Source of the DNA: Linanthus parryae
Lineage: Eukaryota; Streptophyta; Magnoliopsida; Ericales; Polemoniaceae
Direction: 5' to 3'
Assembly (NCBI GenBank): GCA_023055425.1
Contig: JALGPY010000003.1
Location: forward strand, 22,751,001 to 22,815,000
DNA length: 64,000 nt
The notes under the pieces were generated by a model. It was given only the letters and a program-made list of their open reading frames with translations. It had not been told where the DNA came from and did no database searches. The position numbers were made by a program, and so were the translations under genes. Position 1 is the stretch's first letter, and each line of letters opens with the position of its first letter. Below are positions 11,923 to 23,051 of the stretch, piece after piece.

Positions 11923-13917
11923 ATGATGAAGAAGAAGAAGATCGCTGATGCTAGTACTAGTAGTGGTGGGTGAGTAACTCTCTATCTCTCAATACTAATG
12001 ATATCTGCCAACTGTTGTAATGCTAATATGTACATAATTGTATATGCTAATACATGACTGTTGCTTCTTTTTCTTCCATTTTTTTTTGGTATAAAAAGCA
12101 GGCTAAACAAGCCTAAAACACAGACCAACTCCAGAAATATCAAAGTCTAACAACTTTAAACAATAAGGGGGGAGGAGAACACAAAAAATGTTTATCTGAA
12201 TCCATCGAGCAGCATCTGTGAGCTAAACAGTCAGCCCACTCTATTGCCTTCCCTCCAAATATGAACAGTCAGCATCAAGAAGCTCTCTGATCAAACACAC
12301 CTCAGCAGAATCAGATTCAATGACACAGATACTCTGATCCACTTCTTTCACTGTAGAAATCCCCCCACAAATTCACATAATTGTATATCCCCCCATTTTC
12401 ACTATCAAGTTCCCCTAAAACTAGGCTTCAAGTACCAAAAATACACCAAGCCTACAGTGCTATGGCATTATTATTATTATTATTACTATTCTACTGATTT
12501 ATGTTTGCTAGTATTATCATTAATTTTCTTCCAATTCGGTTAACTAACTAGTTTTTCTTCTATACTACTTTACGATTAGTCCTAATTGCGATATAACATC
12601 TTACATCTCCATTCCAGGTCTTCCAGAGAAAGGATGCAGACTTTCCCTGAGTTAATGGCCAACTTGCCGACTGAAGTTGTCATCGACATACTCCTGCGCT
12701 TGCCGGTTAAACCCCTTTTACGCTTCAGATGTGTCTCCAAACCATGGCTTGCTCTCACTGACAGTCCCGATTTCATCAAATTACACCTCAACCAGTCGAT
12801 CCAAGCCAGAAGCATCCGAAGCCTTATTGTTAGACACTGCGCCGCTACCTATTCAGTTAACCTGGATTCACTTGACATCGCCGTCAAAATTGAACTCCCT
12901 TCCATGATATTCTACAGAGCGGGGTACCCTCCTCAGGTTGTCGGTTCCTGTAATGGTTTAATGCTTCTAGGCTATGGGCAACGCCATATTTGTGATGTAA
13001 CTACAATTGTTATCTGGAACCCATTCACCAGAAACTTCCTCAAATTACCCAATTCTCACATTGATTCCCCACTGCGCCGCTCCCCATTAGAAGAAACATA
13101 CGGTATAGGGTACGATCCGATCCATGATGATTACAAAGTGGTGAAAATGTATCAGCAGTGGTTTGATGACGATGGTTTTTACTTAGAAGTTAGGGTTTAT
13201 AGTCTAAAATCCAATGCATGGAGACGGATTCCCAATTTCCCTTATTGCCTCCTGTGTGGGCAGCGTTATGGTGTGTTCTATGGTGGGGCTTTACACTGGC
13301 TTGTCTTTGACAAGTACTATGAATCTTGTTTTATTGCTGCATTTGATCTCGCTACTGAGGAATATCAATTGGTGCCCACGCCCAACCTTGTTGCTAGGGA
13401 GGTATTTTCGTACAATGAAAGGAACTTAGTGGTCTTACAGGGGTGTCTCTGCATGTGTAATCATGTGAAAGAAAGTATTGATGTGTGGGTAATGAAGGAT
13501 TATGCAGTTGGAGAGTCGTGGACTAAATTGTTTACGGTTTCTTTATCAATAAATAACTTGGCTCGTGAGTTCTTCACTCCTTTGGCTTTGTCAAAAGATG
13601 GTACCGAAGTTCTTTGTCACGATGGAGATGGCTTTTTCTGGTTTGATCTGGAACGTAACTCAGAAAAGATAATCGATGTCCATGGTCTTCCTAGAATGTT
13701 TGGTGTAGAGTTTGTTATGCAAAGCCTTGTTCCACTAGGCAGTGGAAGCCAAACTTATGGAACGAAGCATTATAGAGGAGTACGAGGTATCAAAGCTACA
13801 AAAAGATACGGAATAAAAGGTATGTCAGAAGGTCTTTTCATTTATCAAATTGTGTTTACTGCACAAGCCTTCAGTGGCAGTTTGTTTTGCACATTGGTTG
13901 TTGTTTTCCCCTATTGA
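11923..13917 (+). CDS. F-box protein with FBA-type associated domain (F-box 2)
   Basis: Tandem paralogue of F-box 1, likely an SCF ubiquitin-ligase adaptor (family knowledge). Exon 1 is 11923-11969 (basic MMKKKK start), with donor GTGAGT at 11970 and acceptor TTCCAG at 12617. Exon 2 starts at 12618 in phase. The F-box is near residues 31-72 (LPTEVVIDILLRLPVKPLLRFRC, interrupted here only for length by my citing of its core LRLPVKPLLRFRC). FBA motifs are GSCNGLMLL, WNPFTRNFLKLP, YGIGYDPIHDDYKVV, WRRI, GALHWLV and WVMKDYAVGESWTKL. Read straight through, the protein has 448 residues, but a strong donor (AAAAG|GTATGT at 13820) lies in the frame. The last ~32 residues are therefore probably intronic and the real C-terminus is spliced. 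No matching 3' exon was found before the LINE at 15490. An in-frame ATG at 12586 is inside the intron and is not the start. Confidence 0.85.
12084..12395 (-). mobile_element. LINE 3'-end fragment in the F-box 2 intron
   Basis: The minus strand reads a short RNase H-like piece (SICVIESDSAEVCLIREL at about 12345-12290), then stops and an AT-rich tail, ending in an A-run seen as the T-run at 12084-12093. This is the pattern of a 5'-truncated plant L1-type element. The F-box 1 intron lacks it, so it arrived after the duplication. Confidence 0.6.
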
Positions 13918-13919
13918 AT

Positions 13920-15489
13920 TAACTAGGTGCTTTGAATTGGATGTTCTTAAGGAGTTAAGGATAATTGTATTCTATGAAACCATTTGAAGTTTGTTGTTTG
14001 TTTTGTTTCTTTTAATGGACGGGCAATTTCATGTGAAATTTGAACATTTAGAGTGTTGATATATCGTTTAGTAACTCCATTACATGCGACTTTCGTAACT
14101 TACGGATTCATTTGTGTAGTTCATTAAGTCTTAATTAATCATTCAACATCTAAAAGTTTAGAAGTAAAGATGTCTTTCAGTTCCCTCCCGTTCATCTTCT
14201 GAAACCATCATTGTTGCAGATGTCATTTCCGTAGGTTCATAAAACTACTAGTTGAGACACGTACGCTGAGAGTGCATTGGCTTGGAAAACGTCAGTGCTA
14301 GAGTAACTTAATATGTTTCTCCTGTAGTGAAATGAGATTCACTATTCGCTACAAAATATATCAAAGATTTAGGCACTTGTAGAAAAGTGATAGTGATACA
14401 TGTGAAAACGATTTAATTCGATTAGCATATACTAATACATTATTTTTTGTCGTACACATTATAGTGTTGAATTAACTCCCGTTTCCTTATAGATTATCAA
14501 ATAGTAAAAGTAATTATGAATGTGGTATCTATAAATGACACTGTAGGATTTTGGAAAACCATATTAGTAAGTACGAACACATTGAAGGAAACCATCACGA
14601 AATGAATACATTATTTAGAAAAAAAGAATCGAAACTACCAACTTGCTAAGAAGAAGAGAACACTGTGGCAGAAACTTGTATCATTCATTTATGACCCAAT
14701 GTTGAAGAACATTGATTGTTTGATGCTTTGAGAGTCAAAATTAGAAAAGAAATTGCTCCAGATACACTGAAAACCATAGATTTAGATAACTGTTGAAAAT
14801 CATGTAGGGTACTACAACATATAGGATAGGGTAGCATCACAATTGAACTTTCGCTGATATATTAATGCCATAAGATAGAGCAAAACTTCAGTGGGTTAGT
14901 ATCGTTTCACCTTTATTCGATTCTCTTTACCTATTCCCACTCAATATTCACCATCAATTTTACTTTTCATGTCGTGGTCTAAGGACGAAGAATAGTCAAA
15001 TCATCAAAAACCATTTTCGTAAACTCCATTCAATTCAATCTTCTCTCCACCATCATCTTGCATCTGATCATTCAGAAAATGACGTCATGGGATGAGTCCT
15101 TACAATTGAAAATCCAACGAAAATTTATTTCTAATGAAGGATCTAAAAGTCTATTCCTCGTTTTTAGTTCTTATGAATTTGATAAAATTGAAGCCAGATA
15201 TGGAATTAACAGGCAACTCAAAGAAATGGAAGATCTCGAAAAGTGAAAAGTACATGGTATTCTGCATTTAAATTCTTCATATCAGAGAACATACTATAGT
15301 TTATTATAGATTTTTTCTTACGTCATACTACAATCAAATATGAAATTTACTTCAACTTGTCCTTGAGCAACTACAGGCTTGAAAATTCCTTGAAATGTCC
15401 ATATTCTGATAGCACCAATAGCTTCTTTAAAAAAGAAAAAAATGTTTCCATCGGAGTGATTCTTCTCAGACTAATTAAACCAATTTTTT
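13920..15489. other. Spacer after F-box 2, no gene seen
   Basis: AT-rich DNA. A frame of about 62 codons at 15058-15246 has no family features and is probably chance. No terminal repeats were recognised. It ends where LINE-derived sequence begins. Confidence 0.5.
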
Positions 15490-17780
15490 GAAAAGTAAAC
15501 AGAACAAGAATCTTATATCCGGTAAAGATAATTCTCTCCGTACATTTTTGTGCTTTGTATGGAGAGACTTTCGCATAAAATTATGGAGCATGTGCATAAT
15601 AAAAGTTGGATGGGTATTAAAGCGTCTAGCAATGGTCCTATTATTTCTCATCTTTTCTATGTTGACGACCTTATATTTTTTGGGAAATGTGATGACATCA
15701 CCTGTAAAACCATGAAAGATACTCTTGATGATTTTGCTAGTATCTCGGGCCTGACTATTAATTCCTCCAAGTCCAAAGTTTTCTTCTCCAAAAACACTAA
15801 CAGGCACAACAGGAACAAAGTTAAGAATACGATTGGTATGCCTGAAACTCTTGATCTTGGTAAGTACTTGGGGATTAACCTGGTCCACGGGAAGTCTAAT
15901 AAAAATAGTGTTGCTGATATTGTTACTAAGATGAATACTAAGCTCTCGGGTTGGACTGGGAAGCTTTTGTCGTTCGCTGGTAGAGTTAACATGTGTAAAA
16001 GTGTACTTTCTACTCTCCCTTCGTATACCATGCATGTTCTCCCCCTCTCCGCAGAGACTTCTAAGAAGATCGGCAAAATTTGCAGAGATTTTATATGGGG
16101 TGCCACGGGGGACAAGAAGAAAACTCACCTTGTAAATTGGGATACTCTTTGTTTACCTAAAGAAAAAGGGGGTTTAGGTATTAGAAAAGCTAAGTTCTTA
16201 ACCTCGCTCTCATTGCCAAATTAGGTTGGGGTGTCTGTTTTGAAGACAACATTTGGAGTAATGTTATTAGAAAAAAGTACCTCAGAAACTCTAACCTGAG
16301 TAGAACTAAGAAAAGAGGGATCTCGTCCCCTATTTGGAAAGGAATCCTTAGCAATAAGAATTTTATAAGAGATTTTACCAAGTGGAATATCGGCAATGGC
16401 AAAAATGTTTCGGTTTGGTATGACTTGTGGTGTGGGGATAAGATCCTGGGTCACGGATTCTACTCTCAATAATATGAAGGTTTCCGAGATTATTAATGAG
16501 GACTTAACCTGGAACCTTGACCCTTTGTTGAATGAGTTGGATGACGATAGGATTAACGACATTTGTAATACTATTATTCCCTCTGAGTTCCTCTAAGGAC
16601 TCTCCCTTCTGGAAAGAATCTAATTCTGGATCCTTCACTGTTTCCGCTGCCTATTATTCCATGTCGGTTGATAGCAATCAATGTCTGGGTATAGGGGGTG
16701 GAGATTTGGATAAGGCTTTGGAAACTTAGAGTTCCAAATAAAATTATCCACTTCATTTGGACGGTTCTTCATGGGAAAATTCTTACTAATGCTAATAGGA
16801 AGAGAAGAGGCATGACTGACAATGATAACTGCAATATTTGTAATCAGGAGAGTGAGAATATTGGCCATTTGTTTCGTAAGTGTGGTAAAGTCATTGGTAT
16901 TTGGGATAAAATTTGGCATCCTAATTGGATCACTTCTGATAGTAATACCAATATTAATGACAGGATCCTTAACAATATCAAGGTTAAGAAAAAAATTGGG
17001 GAAGTTGATCACAATGTGTTATTTGTTGTTACAATTTGGAATATTTGGATTAGAAGAAATAACAAGATTTTTAATGATATCATCGATTCTGACTTGGTTT
17101 ATATGCAGATTATCAGAAAGCAATCCCAACTCATCCAGGGAGCTTTCACTTCTAAACCCACCTTCGTCAATTTCAATTTGAATTTTGGTAGTTGCAATTC
17201 TAAATGGTTCTTTCCTCTTGTAGGGCAAATTAAACAAAATGTGGATGGATGCGTCAACAGAGCAGGAATTGGTGGGGTCTTCAGAAACAGTCAGGGAGAT
17301 TGGAAGATTGGTTCATTGGAAGAATTAAAGGAGGTTGCACTAGTCTGGAGAGTGAAATCTGGAGCATCTATAGGGGCTGACGATGGCTTGCGGCAAAAAC
17401 TAGATCAACTTGGATATTGAGAGCGACTGTTTGGAAGCTGTCAACATCTTTCTAGGGAATTCTAAAGGCCCAACCTCGATGACGGCTCAAATTAATGATG
17501 GGAAAATTCTGCTTCGAAGGATTGTGGGAAGGATTAAACATGTGGGGAGAGATGCCAATGAAGTGGCCAATGCACTTGCGAACCTTGGAGCGGAGCAAAC
17601 GGAACATCTGAAGATCCTTGAGGAGGCTCCGGATGCGGTCAAGGGGTTTATCATTGCTGACAAATTAGGAACGGGAATGTTCTTCTAGTTTAGTTTCGGT
17701 TTGGGTTTGTTTTCGTAGGATGTTTTTCCTTTCGTTTGTTGTTGTTTGAACTATCTTTAATTTCCGTTGAATCGAAAAAA
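15490..17780 (+). mobile_element. Dead, 5'-truncated L1-type LINE (LINE A)
   Basis: Remnant of a non-LTR retrotransposon ORF2. It starts inside the reverse transcriptase just before the catalytic box. In order it shows RT with FYVDD (about 15655-15670), the RT thumb region to 16224, a zf-RVT Cys/His motif (CNICNQ...HLFRKC, about 16830-16885), and an RNase H region (NVDGC at about 17240, then DIESDCLEAV at 17410 and NEVANALANLG at about 17560), stopping at 17686. The frame shifts at about 15540, 16200, 16450, 16600 and 17350, so it cannot make a working enzyme. Endonuclease and most of RT are missing, as expected for incomplete reverse transcription. The 3' tail after 17688 is not a clean poly(A). 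Confidence 0.85.
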
Positions 17781-18451
17781 ACTACTCAAAAAGTTTTAGG
17801 GTTATTTGCATTTTACCCCCAGTGGTTAGGGTTGTGTGTGTAAAAGGTCCCCCTGGTTGCAAATGTTGCAACTCCATGTGGTTTCGTCCTTTTACAGCCA
17901 CAGCGTCTTCTGCACTTTGCACACAAAGAGAGGGAGAGAATGGATCTTTAAATGGTGTGTGGGGGTTTCCGACTTTGAAGGGTCAGGTTGTTCTAATGGT
18001 TGTAGCGGTCTAGTTCATCAATGATGGCAGTTTAAGAATCAACACCTAAATTCTCACATCCTGGTGACATAATGGCCTTTTTGGTAAATCTAGATTATAG
18101 GATAGATTAATTATCCAAAATCTGGAGAAAAAAAACAAATTTTTGCGGGAGGCGACGCCGAATCGGCTGGGTCCGACCCGGATCCGGTGAGTAGTTTGTA
18201 AATGTGTCGCGCATTGTTTGGTTTATGTATCAAAGAATCCGGTCTTACCCAGATCCAATGGGATCTTACCCGGATCCGGCTAACAATCACCCGCATCCGT
18301 TTAAGTGATTGGACAGTGAAAAATGGTTTAAAAATATCCGGATCCGGCTGATATAACCCCTCAGTTAAGAACTTATTCTAGAAGGAAATTCAGGGAAATA
18401 AATGTGAATCACATGTCAATTGAAGAGGTCAGCTTGTGTCAGTTATTGGGA
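17781..18451. other. Repeat-like spacer
   Basis: No gene is seen. The region 18160-18350 has several copies of the palindromic word CGGATCCGG or close variants, like the subterminal DNA of plant hAT-type elements, but I could not find matching ends. Part of 18350-18784 is probably the LTR belonging to the following PBS/gag scrap. Its start cannot be placed. Confidence 0.4.
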
Positions 18452-18545
18452 ATCAGAAGTTGAGATTTTCTAGGAAGATTTCAGGGCACTTATCCACTAT
18501 CAGAAGTTGAGATTTTCTAGGCTGATTTCAGGGCACTTATCCACT
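18452..18545. repeat. Two tandem 47-bp units
   Basis: The unit beginning ATCAGAAGTTGAGATTTTCT runs 18452-18498 and is repeated at 18499-18545 with two changes (AA to CT after CTAGG). It lies upstream of the LTR end at 18784, so probably within a decayed LTR. Confidence 0.9.
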
Positions 18546-18784
18546 ACTAGCAGAAGTTAATAATAGTTCTAAACTTTAGGAGTTTGTTGCTATTTTCAGG
18601 AGTTTGTTAGTATCTAACTGTTTAAATAATGGTTGTTAGTTTTGGCTTTGGATATCAAGAATTAATTTCATTTACTGGAGTCTTGTCCTCTCCATACAGA
18701 CTGAATTTGCTGAGTGTTTAAGATTCTTGCACTTAGTTTTCATTATCTTCTTCTCTGATTCAGTGTCTTTTCTAGCTCCTATCA

Positions 18785-19362
18785 TTTTTGGTATCAGAGC
18801 CTGCACTGATCCAGAATGGTTCAAACCCGCTCAAACCTTTCCAATGATCCACCCCCACCTCCACCCCCACCACCCCCTCCTCCTCCTCCTCCCCATACCC
18901 AACCTACTAGCCCCTCCCAGGATTTAATACTCCATCAGTTGACGTATTTAACGTCTCGTCTGGAGGCCATGGATGCTGCTATGAAGGCCCAATCTAGCAG
19001 CACTTCCAAAAATGCCGACTTCCGAAACGATCCACCCAAAGCTCCTGAGGATGCAAGAAGATCTTGTTGGGCAGAGGAAGGCCACGATGATGTGGACTTA
19101 CCGTGGTGGATGAAAAAGCCTTCCCGTCGACCCCACCCCAAGATGGAGTTTCCACGATTTGATGGGGGTGATCCTCGTGGTTGGATTTTAGAGGCTGAAA
19201 AGTATTTTCAGTATTATCAAACGCCCGATGACCTTAAGGTCGATATCGCAGCCATGTCCTTAGAGGGCGATGCTCTTGATCTCTTTGCTTGGATCAATAG
19301 TGAACGTACTCTATTGCACTGGGAGGAACTTGTGAAAGCCCTCCAAGATAATTATCAGAAAC
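18785..19362 (+). pseudogene. Ty3-type retrotransposon scrap: PBS and gag 5' part
   Basis: TGGTATCAGAGCC at 18789-18801 is the usual plant initiator-tRNA-Met primer site, directly after an LTR-like ..ATCA end at 18784. A gag frame starts at 18816 (MVQTRSNL), has a run of about 15 prolines, then typical Ty3 gag sequence: MEFPRFDGGDPRGWI, EAEKYFQYYQ, MSLEGDALDLF and ELVKALQDNY. At about 19362 it stops matching gag and becomes LINE endonuclease. The rest of gag, pol and the second LTR are not in the window, so this is a deletion remnant. Confidence 0.75.
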
Positions 19363-22300
19363 AAAAAACAAAACTCAAAAATTAGAAGCAATAAGGAGAT
19401 CTCTCCATTTTGACAATGCTGATTATGTGGAACCAGTGGGTTTATCAGGTGGGTTGGCTTTATGGTGGAGTGATGATTTATCTGTGCAAATTATGTGGAA
19501 AACAAAAAATATGTTCCAAATCCTTATTGAAGATGATCAAGGAGATCAAGAAATTTGGTTTCTTGTTTATGCACCTCCAAGGTTAAACCAGAGAAGAAGA
19601 TTTTGGAAATATATAGCTGATTCTATGCAGGGCAACTCTATTCCTTGGTTAATCATTGGTGACTGCAATGATTATTTAGACAACAATGAGAAGCAAGGTG
19701 GAAATACTACTAGTAGCTGGAGATGCAATATTTTCAGAAATTTTGTGAGTAGCTGTGGTCTTTTTGAGCTAGCAGCTCAGGGACTTAGTTACAGTTGGTC
19801 AAATAACAGAATGGTGGGTAATGTCAGAGAGATGTTGGATAGATTGTTTCTAAGCCCTAATTGGGGTCTCAAGCATCCAAATGCAAAACTACTGAGGGAA
19901 TATATGTTGGGTTCAGATCATACACCATTAGTGTTTGATACACATTGGAGGGTGCAAAAGCCTAAACAGTCTTTCATTTTTAGGAAGGATTGGTTGTTAA
20001 CTGATTCTTGCAAGGACACTATAGACAGCCTCTGGAAAGAGAAAGAAGCTCATAATTCTTACTCAAATTTGACTATTAAACTTAGTCATTGCAGGAAAGG
20101 GCTTAAGAAGTGGAGCAAAGAGACTTGTCAGAATAACTCAAAAAAAATCTCTCCAGTAGGAGCTTTTATGGTGGCAAGAGCAACATTGGAGTGAAGAAAA
20201 TGGCAAAGCTCAGAAGGCTATTAAAAGAGAAATTAGTGAGCTCTGGGAGAAAGAGGAATGTTTTTGGAAGGAAAAGTCCAGACTTCAGTTCCTCAGAGAA
20301 GGTGATAAAAACTCTAAATTTTTCTTCATTTCCACTATGAGAAGAAGAAGTATTAATAGCATCAACAAACTTAAAGATGACTTGGGTGTGTGGATTGATA
20401 AGAAAAATGAGATGTTCACTTTGGCAAAGAGCTATTTTATGGAGATGTTCTCTACTCATGATGTGGGCTGGGATTTTGATATTTTGGATGTCTGCTCCAA
20501 TATTATTACTCATGATGAGAATGTCATGCTTAGTGCTGCTCCTACAACTGCAGAGATCACTCAGGTAGTGTTCTCTTTTAACCCAAATAAATCTCCAGGG
20601 TTTGATGGGTTTACAGGCACCTTTTATCAATCACAATGGGAAACTGTTAAGGAGGAAGTAATTAAAGCTGTGCAGTTCTTTTTCCAATCCAAGAGTATGC
20701 TTCCTAGCATAAATAAAACTGTTATTGCTCTCATTCCAAAGATCAAAAACCCTGAGAAGTTGAGTGACTTCAGGCCTATCTCTCTTTGTACCTTTGTCTA
20801 CAAGGTGATTGCCAAAGTGTTAGCAAACAGAATTAAACAGGTTCTTCACAAGTTAATAGCTCATGAACAGTCTGCTTTTGTTCCAGGAAGGGCTATTCAG
20901 GATAATATTTTTATTGCTCATGAGCTATTCCATCAGATCAAACACAAGAAAAGTGGCAAGAAAGGTTTGTTGGCTTTGAAATTGGATCTTCAGAAAGCTT
21001 ATGACAAGGTTAACTGCCAATTCCTTTTGTTAGTTATGAGGAAACTGGGTTTTGATGAAACCTTTACAAAGCTAATTGAGCAATGTATAAGTACAGTTTC
21101 CTTCATGGTAAAGTTGAATGGTGAGTTGGGTGAGGAGTTTCTTCCTCAAAGGGGGTTAAGACTGGGGGACCCTCTTTCCCCCTACTTGTTTGTTTTAGTC
21201 ATGGAGGTTTTGTCTAGAAATCTTCATAAAGCAGCTAATGAAGGCAAACTACAAGGTATACAAGTTAAATCGGGGTCATTTGCTATCCAACACCTGCTGT
21301 TTGCTGATGATGCATTAATCTTTTTGGAAGCTAGTGAAGTAGAAGTTCAAAATTTCCTTGAGATTCTAAACGAATTCTGTCAAGCCTCAGGTATGGTGAT
21401 AACTTTAATAAGTCTGGTCTTCTTACTTCTCCAAATATGAGTAGTGAGTTGAAAGACAAGATAACATATCTGTGTGGGGTTCCTGAACTCCTACATAATA
21501 CGAAATATTTGGGTGTGCCTTTATTCTGGGGTAAATCCAAATCTCAGAGTGGAAGTTATATTTGGGAGAAGGTGGAAAATAAGCTTCAAGGTTGGATGAG
21601 AAATTCTCTTTCTTTCACTGGAAGAGAAGTCTTAACAAAAGCAATTGCTATGGCTATTCCTAGTTATGTTATGAGCTGCCTCAGTTTCTCAAACAAATTT
21701 TACTCTAAATTGGTCAAACTTATGAGAAATTTTCTTTGGGGTGGAGATTCTTCTAAGAAAAAAATCTGTTGGGTCAGTTGGCAAGATATGTCTGCTGCAA
21801 AAAAAGAAGGTGGTTTAAATTTGAGAGATCTTAAACAATTTATTATGGCCATGTTGGCTAAAAGTTGTTGGAGATTAATTCATAACCCCGACTCTTTGTG
21901 TGCAAGGGTGTTGAAAGCTATCTACTTTCAAACTTCTGAGTTTGTTGATGCAAAACTGGGGTTGAATCCCTCTTGGTCTTGGAGGAGTTTGTTGGAAGGC
22001 CTCAAACTTATTAAAAAAAAGGTGTTTGTTGGAAGGACTTTGATGGCAGGTCTATTGATCTTTTCAAAGAAAATTGGGCTCCTAGCCTAAAAGGAGTCAA
22101 GGTGATGAAGACTTCTTTAAATGGAGGTTTATGCAAAGTGAGTGATCTCATAAATCAGCATTTCAAGAGCTGGAGAGTAAATCAAATTGTAAATCAATTC
22201 TCCCATCATGAAGCTGCTGCCATTCTTGCTACACATATAGTCCAGGGTTCAGGGAGTGACTGCTTATTTTGGCCAGCTACAAAAGATGGAGTTTATACAG

Positions 22301-22906
22301 TCAAATCAGGTATGAAGACTGCAAAATGTTTCTGTGATGAAGCTGCAAGTCAAGGTAAACATGGGTTTAAAAATTACTCTCTGACAAAGGCCTCTAGCTC
22401 TTTCAACTTCTCTTCTAAGTTTTGGTTTAGATGCTGGAACCTAAAACTTCCCCCTAGAATCAGAGCTTTTTGGTGGAGAGTGGCAAAAAATGCTTTAGCC
22501 ACTAAAGAAAATTTAGCTAAAAGAGGATGTAGTACTTCTAGTATCTGTCAGGTGTGTGATGGTAAGAAGGAAAATTGTTGACATCTATTTTTTGAATGTG
22601 CTTGGACAAGACCTATCTGGTTAAGGGTGGGTATGTATACTCACAACTTGGAGAAATTAAACTATGATTTTAGAACCTGGATGTTGCAAATGTGGGAGTG
22701 GGATTCCTGGAAAAGATTGTCTTAGTGTGTTGGCTCATATGGAAGGCCAGAAATAGGCTTATTTTTGAAAATATAAACCCCACTCCTACAGCTGTTTTGA
22801 AGGAGTTTGATTATCTCTCTCAGTTCTACTCAAATGGCTTGGGGATTTTGCACATAAAGAGCCCTCTGAATACTGAGTTGGCAAGCCAAAATTCCAGGAA
22901 TATAAA
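19363..22906 (+). pseudogene. LINE B, ORF2 endonuclease/RT part
   Basis: L1-type ORF2 beginning at the endonuclease ETKN motif (19363). In order: endonuclease with LSGGLALWW, GDCND and GSDHTPL (to about 20190); RT with NKSPGFDGF (about 20590), FRPISLC, KLDLQKAYDKV, LRLGDPLSPYLF and FADDALIF (about 21300-21325); thumb region with LGVPLFWGKS (about 21510) and GGLNLRDL; zf-RVT (ICQVC...HLFFEC, 22540-22600). Breaks are frameshifts near 20165, 21405, 22015-22090 and 22690 and a TGA at about 22579. The element is 5'-truncated (no ORF1). It is cut at 22906 by the Ty3 insertion and resumes at 34176. Confidence 0.88.
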
Positions 22907-23013
22907 TGTAATACCCCGATATTTTAGGGGGTATTTTAGGGAGTTTAACGAATTTTTCGGGCCCTTATTTGAAGTATAAAAGTTGTTTTTCATTATTATT
23001 ATCATTATTATTA

Positions 23014-23051
<38 letters not shown>

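Noticed and set aside
11393..11973. Overlapping frames of 60-122 codons upstream of F-box 2
   Set aside because: They run through a MITE arm and the 5' UTR in three frames. The splice structure of F-box 2 explains the start at 11923 much better.
15058..15246. A 62-codon frame in the F-box 2 to LINE A spacer
   Set aside because: No recognisable motif, no neighbouring gene structure, and its apparent start is not an ATG, so chance is the simplest reading.
18840..18895. Proline-coding CCA/CCT run as a possible microsatellite gene or extensin
   Set aside because: It lies within the Ty3 gag frame, with typical gag sequence following.
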